Source of the DNA: Candidatus Colwellbacteria bacterium RIFCSPLOWO2_12_FULL_43_11
GTDB lineage: Bacteria > Patescibacteriota > Minisyncoccia > UBA6257 > Colwellbacteraceae
DNA: 11,486 nt
NCBI GenBank assembly: GCA_001817805.1
Contig: MHJB01000019.1
Location: 5,495 to 16,980 of the forward strand
Reading direction: 5' to 3'
Below are positions 5,693 through 11,486 of this stretch, one piece after another. The position numbers were made by a program, and so were the translations under genes. Position 1 is the first letter of the stretch; each line of letters begins with the position of its first letter. The notes beneath the pieces were generated by a model, which did no database searches, was not told the DNA's origin, and saw only the letters and a list, made by a program, of their open reading frames with translations.

Positions 5693-5892
5693 TTAAAGTT
5701 CGTTACTAATGAGCCACTCGAGCCGAGAAGTCCGCCACGTCCGATACTGTACGTTGCCGTACGTTACAATCTGTGAATGTCTCTCCGTCAAACGAGGGGA
5801 AATAGCTTATTGGACGGCGTTGAGGTCTTTATCTAAAACGTGGTGGATTTCTCCGCTTGATGTATAAAAGACTCCCCCTTAGGAGTCTTTTA
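5693..5892 (+). ncRNA. Structured ncRNA of about 200 nt, possibly 6S RNA
   Basis: A promoter, a long hairpin and a terminator all align on the + strand in a gap without a protein gene. The closing helix pairs 5718-5739 with 5839-5860 over 22 positions with a single mismatch (5724/5854). Its three G-U pairs (5720/5858, 5730/5848, 5734/5844) would be A-C mismatches in a minus-strand RNA, so the + strand is the transcript. Inside the helix is a large open region holding CCGATA (5741-5746), a small hairpin GTACG/CGTAC (5749-5753/5758-5762), and an apical stem CTC...CCGTC/GACGG...GAG (5781-5789/5813-5824). A long closing stem, a central bubble, an apical arm and a length near 200 nt are the architecture of 6S RNA, which binds RNA polymerase. 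The 6S identity is inference; the presence of an ncRNA is better supported. Confidence 0.6.
5865..5892. terminator. Bidirectional terminator of the ncRNA and of uvrA
   Basis: An 11-bp perfect stem (TAAAAGACTCC at 5865-5875, GGAGTCTTTTA at 5882-5892) has a 6-nt loop and T-rich sequence on both sides. On the + strand it ends the ncRNA. On the minus strand it lies just downstream of the uvrA stop (5915). Confidence 0.85.
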
Positions 5893-5914
5893 CTTTATAA
5901 AAAGCGAAGGAAGT

Positions 5915-8437
5915 TTACTTTAAGACCTTCCTGAGATATTCCCCGGTAAAGCTGCCTTTGGTTCTTACAATATCCTCCGGAGTGCCTTTGGCGACAATCT
6001 CGCCCCCCTTACTTCCGCCTTCCGGGCCTAAATCAAAAACCCAGTCAGCCGATTTAATTACGTCCAAGTTGTGCTCAATCACTACCACAGTATTTCCTCT
6101 ATCAACCAGCTTCTGTAAAACTTCCAACAATTTTTTAACATCATCAAAATGAAGACCGGTTGTAGGCTCATCCAAAAGATATAATGTACGCCTGGTATCT
6201 CTTTTACCGAGCTCAGCCGATAGTTTTATTCTTTGCGCCTCCCCCCCGGATAAAGTTGTGGCCGATTGCCCCAACTCCAAATAACCCAAACCAACGTCTT
6301 CTAAAATTTGCAGTTTTTCGTGCAACCAGGGAATATCTTTGAAAAACCCGACCGCCTCCTCAACCGTCATCTTCAAGACTTCATAAATATTCTTGCGGTG
6401 ATACTCAACTTCCAAGGTTTCCCTGTCAAACCTCTTACCATGGCAAGTATCACAAGTTACATAAACCGTAGGCAGGAAATGCATTTCAATCGATAAATAA
6501 CCATGCCCCTCGCAGTTTTCACAACGGCCGCCCCTGACGTTAAAACTAAATCTCCCCGGTTTCCAACCTCGTACTCTTGCGTCTTCGGTTGAAGCGAATA
6601 AATCTCTAATATGCGTCCAGGCGCCGATATAAGTTGCGGGGTTAGAGCGAGGCGTTCTGCCTATTGCCCCTTGGTCAACGTTAATAACCCGGTTGATATA
6701 TTCCAAGCCCAGAATAGATTTATAAGCACCCTCTTTGTAATTGGCGTGGTTAAACCTATTAGCCACGGCTTTATAGAGCACGTCGTAGACTAAAGTGCTT
6801 TTGCCCGACCCGGAAACTCCCGTAACAGCCACTAAGTGTCTTAAAGGTATATCCAAATTTAGATTTTTTAGGTTGTTTTGCGATACTCCTCTAAGCTTTA
6901 TGAAATCTCCGGGGAGTTTTATTGGCCTCCTTTTAGCCGGAGCCTTTATTGACTCATCTCCTCTCAGATAATCCAGGGTTAAGCTTTTTTGCTTCTTGTC
7001 TTTAAAAATCTCCGGTATCGGCCCTTCCGCCACAATTTTCCCGCCGTGAATACCGGCCGCTGGCCCAATATCGACTAAGTAGTCAGCCGACCTGATAGTT
7101 TCTTCATCGTGCTCCACTACGATTATGGTATTGCCCAAGTCTCTCAAATCGTGGAGAGTCTTAATGAGCTTAGCGTTATCCTTTTGGTGCAAGCCAATAG
7201 TTGGCTCGTCCAATATGTATAAAGTACCTACCAGCCGCGATCCTATCTGCGATGCCAATCTTATTCTTTGGGATTCCCCGCCCGATAGAGTCCCCGCCTT
7301 TCTGTCTAAAGTGAGATACCCCAACCCCACATCAATCATAAATTTAAGACGGTTTCTGATTTCCCGTAGCGGAGTCTCGGATATATCCCTCGCCTTATCT
7401 TTTAACTTCTTATCGAGACGCCCAAAAAACTCGTAAGAATCTTCCACGGAAATAGATGTCACTTCGGTTATATTTTTACCTTCCATAAGAACGCTTAAAG
7501 ATTCCGGCCTCAATCTTTTACCCAAGCAAACCTTGCAGATTCTTTCGGACCAGATATCTTCCGTTCCCAAACCGTGGCATTCGGGACAAGCGCCATACGG
7601 GCTATTAAAAGAGAAAAGTCTGGGTTCTATATCCGGGAAAGAGAAGTTATCCCGCGGGCAGGAAAACTTAGCCGAGAAACTTACTTCTTGGTCTCCACTT
7701 ACGCCAGTAACTACATCGTTGCCGTGCTTCAAAGCGGCTTCAACCGCTTCCGATAAACGTAAACGGTTATCTTTATCCGTTAAATCAATTCCGGCGGTCA
7801 TCCTGTCTACCACCAACTCAATCGTATGTTGTTTATAGCGAGCCATAGTCATTCTCTCGCGAAGCGACTTGAATTCGCCATCAACCCTAGCTTCCCTGAA
7901 GCCGGCGCTCAAGAAGTCATAAAGCAACTGGTAGTATTCTCCCTTCCTTCCCCTTATGGTCGGGGCAAGAATCACCAGTTCCTTTTTAATCTTGCCCTCC
8001 GGGGCGGCGAGCGCCACTATCGCGTCAACTATACCCTCGGGTGTCATTCTTCTTATCTCCGTTCCGCAAATTGGACAATATGGAACGCCCGCTCTGGCGA
8101 AAAGAACTCTCAAGTAATCATAAATTTCAGTTATGGTTGCCACGGTTGATCGAGGATTTGAAGAATGTGCCTTCTGATCAATGGAAATTGCCGGCGACAA
8201 CCCCTCGATTTCGTCCACATCCGGCTTATCCAAACGGCCCAAGAATTGCCGCGCGTAAGCCGAGAGAGACTCAATATATCTTCTCTGCCCTTCGGCGAAA
8301 ATAGTATCAAAGGCCAAGGAAGATTTCCCCGAACCGGAAAGGCCCGTAAAAACCACCATTTTATTTCTGGGCAATTCCAGATTAATATTTTTTAGGTTGT
8401 GCTCGCGGGCGCCCTTGATGATGATTTTATCTTGCAT
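5915..8437 (-). CDS. uvrA: Excinuclease ABC subunit A, compact form
   Basis: UvrA is the dimeric ABC-type ATPase that scans DNA for damage and loads UvrB. It has 840 aa against the usual ~940. In order: Walker A GLSGSGKSS (32-40); CPIC (121-124); the UvrB-binding region with LAPTIRGRKGEYYQLL (about 157-172); the insertion/zinc region with Cys260, Cys284, Cys287; CKVC (301-304); ABC signature TLSGGESQRIRLA (383-395); Walker B LYILDEPTIGLH (406-417). The second half has Walker A GVSGSGKSTL (540-549), zinc finger CENC...CDTC (639-665), signature TLSGGEAQRIKLS (728-740) and Walker B LYLLDEPTTGLH (752-763). Two oddities: only 13 residues separate Cys287 from Cys301, where about 100 more are normal, and the expected second Cys of CPxC at 260-263 is Asp. 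The start lies 11 bases inside uvrB, so they form an operon. Confidence 0.96.
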   Translation of the reverse strand: MQDKIIIKGAREHNLKNINLELPRNKMVVFTGLSGSGKSSLAFDTIFAEGQRRYIESLSAYARQFLGRLDKPDVDEIEGLSPAISIDQKAHSSNPRSTVATITEIYDYLRVLFARAGVPYCPICGTEIRRMTPEGIVDAIVALAAPEGKIKKELVILAPTIRGRKGEYYQLLYDFLSAGFREARVDGEFKSLRERMTMARYKQHTIELVVDRMTAGIDLTDKDNRLRLSEAVEAALKHGNDVVTGVSGDQEVSFSAKFSCPRDNFSFPDIEPRLFSFNSPYGACPECHGLGTEDIWSERICKVCLGKRLRPESLSVLMEGKNITEVTSISVEDSYEFFGRLDKKLKDKARDISETPLREIRNRLKFMIDVGLGYLTLDRKAGTLSGGESQRIRLASQIGSRLVGTLYILDEPTIGLHQKDNAKLIKTLHDLRDLGNTIIVVEHDEETIRSADYLVDIGPAAGIHGGKIVAEGPIPEIFKDKKQKSLTLDYLRGDESIKAPAKRRPIKLPGDFIKLRGVSQNNLKNLNLDIPLRHLVAVTGVSGSGKSTLVYDVLYKAVANRFNHANYKEGAYKSILGLEYINRVINVDQGAIGRTPRSNPATYIGAWTHIRDLFASTEDARVRGWKPGRFSFNVRGGRCENCEGHGYLSIEMHFLPTVYVTCDTCHGKRFDRETLEVEYHRKNIYEVLKMTVEEAVGFFKDIPWLHEKLQILEDVGLGYLELGQSATTLSGGEAQRIKLSAELGKRDTRRTLYLLDEPTTGLHFDDVKKLLEVLQKLVDRGNTVVVIEHNLDVIKSADWVFDLGPEGGSKGGEIVAKGTPEDIVRTKGSFTGEYLRKVLK

Positions 8438-10403
8438 GTCTTTTAACTTTCTTGGTTAGTTCTTTGACTTCGTCTCGTAATATTGCGGCGAGCTCAAAGT
8501 CCAGTTTTTTGGCCGCGTCTTTCATCTCTTTTTCTTTCTCCTTTAAAATAAGCTCCAGAGCCTTGATTGATTTAGTAGCTAACGGCTTCAATTCCAAGTC
8601 CAATATATCGTCAGGTAAAATACTGGTAATCGGCCTGATTATGGTCCGCGGAGTAATGTTATGAAGCTTATTATATGCTTCTTGTATTTTTCTTCTTCTG
8701 TTTGTTTCCTGTACCGCTCGTTGGATAGAGCCCGTTATTCTATCGGCATAAATCAGAACTTCGCCCCTTACATTTCTTGCCGCACGACCGATAACCTGTA
8801 TAAGCGATGTTTCGCTTCTCAAGAATCCTTCTTTATCTCCGTCTAAAATAGCGATTAAAGATACCTCCGGTAAGTCCAACCCCTCACGCAACAAGTTAAC
8901 CCCAACCAGGACATCAATATTGCCCTTCCTTAAATTAGTAAGGATTCTTATTCTCTCCAGTGTTTTTATGTCACTGTGCAGATAGGTTACCTTGAGCCCT
9001 ACTTCTTCTAAATATTGTGATAAGTCTTCCGCCATTTTTTTGGTAAGAGTTGTAACGAGCACTCTTTCCTTCTCACTAACTCTCTGTTTAATTCTGGGAA
9101 TCAAATCCTCAACTTGGCCCCTCGCCGGCAGCATTGTTATTTTGGGGTCAATAAGCCCTGTGGGCCTAATAACCTGCTCCACAATCTGCTCGCTTTCTTT
9201 CTTCTCGTATGGCCCTGGAGTAGCGGAAGTGTAAATCACTTGCCCCATTCTTTCTTCAAATTCCTTGAATTTCAAAGGCCTATTATCCACTGCCGATGGC
9301 AGCCTGAAACCATATTCAACCAGAGTTCTTTTTCGTGAAGCATCGCCCTCATACATTCCATTAAGTTGCGGCACGGTAACGTGGGACTCGTCTATCACCA
9401 TAAGGAAGTCTTCCGGAAAGTAATCCAATAAAGTCGCCGGCGCCTCCCCTGGGTTCCTTCCCGATAAGTGCCTGGAATAATTTTCTATGCCATGGCAATA
9501 ACCAACCTCGCTTATCATAGCTATATCGTTCAAGGTCCTTCGCTCCAGTCTTTCCGCCTCCAAAAGTTTTCCGGTAGATTCAAAGTGTTTCAGTTGTTCT
9601 TTCAGTTCTTTTTTAATATTTACCAAAGCTTTTTCTTTGCTATCACCCATAGTAAGAAAGTGTCTTGCCGGAGAGACAAAAACTTCTTCTACCCTGGGCG
9701 TCTTACCATACTCAAATCCCTTAACCGGATCTATCACAAAAATATCGGCAATCCTATCTCCATCCAAGCGGAAATTATAAATAGTCTCTTCGTAAGGCGG
9801 CATAATTTCCCAGTTGTCGCCTCTTAACCTGAAAGTGCTTCTTTTTAAGTCCGACCCCGTCCTCGAAAACTGCATGCCGATAAGTTTCCTCGTCAAAGCT
9901 TTTCTGTCTATCTTATCGCCTACTTTAAAATGAATTATGTTTTGGCTGTAAGCCTCCGGCGCTCCCAAGCCGTAAATACAAGAAACCGAGGCCACAACGA
10001 TTACATCACGTCTGGTAAGTAAGGACATCGTAGCCGCATGTCTTAATTTATCTATCTCATCGTTAATCATCGCCTCTTTACCAATGTAGGTATCCGATAT
10101 CGGCATATACGCTTCCGGCTGGTAGTAATCATAATAAGAAACAAAGTAATGAACGGCGTTATGAGGGAAAAGCTCTCTGAATTCATTGCAAAGCTGCGCA
10201 GCCAAAGTCTTATTGTGCGCTATGACCAAAGTAGGTTTATCCAGTTTGGCGATAATATTGGCTACCGTAAACGTTTTACCTGACCCGGTTACCCCCATCA
10301 GAGTCTGACGCCTATAATCCTTATTCAAACCTGAAATAAGCTCCTTAATGGCTTTAGGTTGGTCACCGGCTGGTTTATTTTCCGATATAAGTTCAAAACT
10401 CAT
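8427..10403 (-). CDS. uvrB: Excinuclease ABC subunit B
   Basis: UvrB is the helicase-like damage-verification protein that receives DNA from UvrA and recruits UvrC. The 658 aa match the family length. Visible features are Walker A GVTGSGKT (37-44), the DNA-clamping beta-hairpin YYDYYQPEAYMP (90-101), the DEXH-type box DESH (338-341), YTSATPGPYE (391-400), helicase motif VI QVIGRAARN (536-544), and a C-terminal UVR domain (about 622-650) for UvrC contact. Start choice: a TTG at 10412 is in frame, but only 3 bases separate it from GGGGGAG (10422-10416). The ATG at 10403 gives 12 bases and the expected N-terminus MSFELISENKPAGDQ, so the ATG is used. The 3' end overlaps uvrA by 11 bases. Confidence 0.97.
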   Translation of the reverse strand: MSFELISENKPAGDQPKAIKELISGLNKDYRRQTLMGVTGSGKTFTVANIIAKLDKPTLVIAHNKTLAAQLCNEFRELFPHNAVHYFVSYYDYYQPEAYMPISDTYIGKEAMINDEIDKLRHAATMSLLTRRDVIVVASVSCIYGLGAPEAYSQNIIHFKVGDKIDRKALTRKLIGMQFSRTGSDLKRSTFRLRGDNWEIMPPYEETIYNFRLDGDRIADIFVIDPVKGFEYGKTPRVEEVFVSPARHFLTMGDSKEKALVNIKKELKEQLKHFESTGKLLEAERLERRTLNDIAMISEVGYCHGIENYSRHLSGRNPGEAPATLLDYFPEDFLMVIDESHVTVPQLNGMYEGDASRKRTLVEYGFRLPSAVDNRPLKFKEFEERMGQVIYTSATPGPYEKKESEQIVEQVIRPTGLIDPKITMLPARGQVEDLIPRIKQRVSEKERVLVTTLTKKMAEDLSQYLEEVGLKVTYLHSDIKTLERIRILTNLRKGNIDVLVGVNLLREGLDLPEVSLIAILDGDKEGFLRSETSLIQVIGRAARNVRGEVLIYADRITGSIQRAVQETNRRRKIQEAYNKLHNITPRTIIRPITSILPDDILDLELKPLATKSIKALELILKEKEKEMKDAAKKLDFELAAILRDEVKELTKKVKRHAR

Positions 10404-10418
10404 AAAATGCAAAAACTC

Positions 10419-10441
10419 CCCCTAGGGCCGCTCTATAGGGG
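10419..10441 (-). promoter_or_regulatory. Hairpin covering the uvrB ribosome-binding site
   Basis: On the minus strand, CCCCTA (10441-10436) can pair with TAGGGG (10424-10419) over an 11-nt loop. The downstream arm contains most of the GGGGGAG ribosome-binding site of uvrB and is followed by GAGTTTTTG. It could hide the site, act as a weak terminator for the upstream mpg transcript, or both. The stem is only 6 bp. Confidence 0.35.
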
Positions 10442-10510
10442 TTACTAGGGCGAAGTTTACCCTGTTAGATATCCAATACGCAAGTTTTACGATAGCTACG
10501 GAGTAGATTA

Positions 10511-11032
10511 CTAGTCAACTTCAACCAAAAGAAAACGATATTTCCTTTTAGCCCAATAAGGCCCGGCGAAGTCTATGCCAATTCTCGGAGTTCTTTTAAA
10601 TTTCTTTATCCTCACCCCTCGGTCTTCAATCCATAAACCGTTTTTCTTTGAAATAAGTTTATTGTTCAGCTTTTTGTCTATCTTCAAATTCCGCGTAAGC
10701 TTGCCTGGGCCGCTTATTTCACTTACTCCACGGATTAATACCGCTGCCGGATAACCCTTGGCGCCAGTTACGACATTCATCATCCAATACATCCCATAAG
10801 TTAGGTAAACAAACCAGTAGCCCGGCGGGCCGAACATCATTTCTGACCTTTTATTCTTGCCCCGCGAACCATGTGAGGCCTTATCCTTAAACCCATCGTA
10901 GGCCTCAACTTCGGTTATCATATAACTTTCTTCTTTCTTTCCCTTACGCCTCACCAAAAATTTACCGAGCAGTTTTTCTGTCACAACTAAAGTGGGTCTA
11001 TTAAAAAAACTTTTAGTTAAAACTTTTCTCAT
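10511..11032 (-). CDS. mpg: 3-methyladenine DNA glycosylase, AAG/MPG family
   Basis: This base-excision repair enzyme flips out and removes alkylated or deaminated purines. The 173-aa protein shows the family signatures: RPTLVVTEKLLGKFLV (12-27), ITEVEAYDG (39-47) with probable catalytic Glu43 and stacking Tyr45, KASHGSRG with His54, the intercalating YGMYWMMN segment, PAAVLIRGVSEISGPGKL, and the C-terminal RIGIDFAG...YRF. A much longer frame can be read from a TTG at 11164, but family homology begins at the ATG at 11032 (MRKVLTKSFF). That ATG shares one base with the upstream gene's stop (TAATG), so the two genes are coupled. About 107 bases separate it from uvrB, placing alkylation repair beside excision repair. 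The stop is TAG. Confidence 0.93.
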   Translation of the reverse strand: MRKVLTKSFFNRPTLVVTEKLLGKFLVRRKGKKEESYMITEVEAYDGFKDKASHGSRGKNKRSEMMFGPPGYWFVYLTYGMYWMMNVVTGAKGYPAAVLIRGVSEISGPGKLTRNLKIDKKLNNKLISKKNGLWIEDRGVRIKKFKRTPRIGIDFAGPYWAKRKYRFLLVEVD

Positions 11033-11337
11033 TAAAATCTCGGAGCCGACTGAAATTCGCGTAAGATTTCCGGAGGCAAGGGCTCTCCCGACTTGGTCTT
11101 CCCCGGGTATCTCCAAGCGGAAACAATATTTCTTCTCTTGGCTGTATCCTGCAACATCACCCAAACCTCATAAGGATGCTTTGTAGTGCCCGCCGGCTGC
11201 ATCAGGGCTACGGTTTTATCGGCTATGCCCTCTTCAACCCTTTTAGGATGATTTATCACTCTCTTAACCCTAGACTCGGAGAGCCCGTGCTGCCTCATCT
11301 TAGCCTTGGAATGCTTTGTCCACGTTAATATTTTCAT
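11032..11337 (-). CDS. Small conserved hypothetical protein, DUF4258-like
   Basis: This is a 101-aa soluble protein. The N-terminus MKILTWTKHSKAKMRQHGLSESRVKRVINHP matches the general pattern of DUF4258-type proteins (a His followed by Lys/Arg-rich KM..-HGLSE-RV--VI--P). It then has MQPAGTTKHPYEVWVM and a C-terminal AWRYPGKTKSGEPLPPEIL. Similar small proteins are, from recall, common in CPR genomes and have no established function; a toxin-like RNase fold has been suggested for relatives but nothing here proves it. The ATG at 11337 is chosen over an in-frame TTG at 11376 because similarity starts there and the TTG would overlap the divergent gene. The stop overlaps the mpg start by one base. 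Confidence 0.75.
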   Translation of the reverse strand: MKILTWTKHSKAKMRQHGLSESRVKRVINHPKRVEEGIADKTVALMQPAGTTKHPYEVWVMLQDTAKRRNIVSAWRYPGKTKSGEPLPPEILREFQSAPRF

Positions 11338-11345
11338 ATATCTGT

Positions 11346-11358
11346 TATAATTATTATA
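11346..11358. promoter_or_regulatory. Divergent promoter region with face-to-face -10 boxes
   Basis: TATAAT on the + strand (11346-11351) and TATAAT on the minus strand (11358-11353) form a 13-bp perfect palindrome around base 11352. Predicted starts would be near 11358 (+) and 11346 (-), leaving leaders of about 6 and 9 bases. The -35 regions on both sides are poor matches, so the assignment is tentative. Confidence 0.4.
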
Positions 11359-11363
11359 AAGCA

Positions 11364-11486
11364 ATGGGCAACTCAAAAAGAAATCTGGCTTATCTTGTTT
11401 TAGGCGTTATTCTCATCTCATCCTTTGCCATAATGCACTCCGTCTCCGGTCAAGAATCGGCAATCGTGGACGAAATGGCCCACATT
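11364..11486 (+). CDS. Probable GT-C family membrane glycosyltransferase, N-terminal fragment (cut by window end)
   Basis: The first 41 residues are visible. A short basic N-terminus (MGNSKRN) leads into a hydrophobic segment (LAYLVLGVILISSFAIM, a likely membrane anchor) and then QESAIVDEMAHI. The Asp-Glu followed by AHI shortly after the first membrane helix matches the acidic motif of the first extracytoplasmic loop in PMT/ArnT-like transferases (glycosyltransferase family 39); CPR members typically read DE-AHIPAGYSYL. Such enzymes transfer sugars from polyprenyl-phosphate donors outside the membrane. The gene diverges from the small hypothetical with 26 bases between starts. No ribosome-binding site is seen. 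Recognition rests on a short stretch, so certainty is moderate. Confidence 0.6.
   Translation, partial: MGNSKRNLAYLVLGVILISSFAIMHSVSGQESAIVDEMAHI

Noticed and set aside
5693..5892. tmRNA, RNase P RNA or SRP RNA for the uvrC-uvrA gap
   Set aside because: No tRNA-like ends with TTC loop, no RNase P core motifs, and no SRP helix 8 pattern around the apical loop. Its length is also too short for tmRNA or RNase P.
7826..8395. Open frames on the + strand inside uvrA (and similar ones inside uvrB, uvrC, ychF and gatA)
   Set aside because: They lie antisense to clearly recognised genes, have no recognisable domains and are explained by the codon structure of the real genes.
11033..11164. 44-residue N-terminal extension of the DNA glycosylase from a TTG at 11164
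   Set aside because: It runs antiparallel to nothing but overlaps the upstream gene in another frame, has no family similarity, and the ATG at 11032 gives the standard N-terminus with a TAATG coupling.
11338..11376. TTG start at 11376 for the small hypothetical
   Set aside because: It would overlap the divergent + strand gene and its promoter, and similarity begins at the ATG at 11337.

Overview
The window looks like a piece of a small, AT-leaning genome of Candidate Phyla Radiation (Patescibacteria, possibly Parcubacteria) type. This is inferred from several signs: reduced proteins (a UvrC without its C-terminal helix-hairpin-helix region and a UvrA about 100 residues short), tightly packed or overlapping genes, weak or absent Shine-Dalgarno sequences, and small conserved hypotheticals. 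TGA is used as a stop (uvrC ends in TGA inside the start of ychF), which argues against the TGA-recoded Gracilibacteria/Absconditabacteria code. The taxon cannot be fixed from the sequence alone.

Layout. The left edge (2-487, +) is the 3' part of murD. A strong promoter then drives a tRNA-Asp(GTC) gene (559-636), which ends at an intrinsic terminator. The next 350 bases (685-1029) hold no protein gene. They carry two related units of about 150 nt whose ends resemble the 3' end of the neighbouring tRNA-Asp in inverted orientation, and whose interiors are rows of near-perfect hairpins. A bidirectional terminator separates the units. From there to 11337 every protein gene is on the minus strand.

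Read in the direction of transcription (right to left), the minus-strand genes are: a small conserved hypothetical overlapping a 3-methyladenine DNA glycosylase (mpg/AAG); uvrB overlapping uvrA; an intergenic region; uvrC overlapping ychF; an unrecognised 139-aa protein; and gatC overlapping gatA. At the far right, a divergent + strand gene begins, probably a GT-C family membrane glycosyltransferase, and is cut by the window end.

The window is largely a DNA-repair neighbourhood: an alkyl-base glycosylase plus the complete UvrABC nucleotide excision set, with the translation-associated ATPase YchF and two of the three GatCAB amidotransferase subunits downstream. GatB is not in the window.

The two most interesting non-coding items are (1) the tandem tRNA-end-derived palindrome units at 685-1029 and (2) a probable + strand structured RNA of about 200 nt at 5693-5892, between uvrC and uvrA. 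That RNA has its own promoter (TTGACA, 17-nt spacer), a 22-position closing helix whose three G-U pairs fit only the + strand transcript, and an intrinsic terminator. Its size and architecture suggest a 6S-type RNA.
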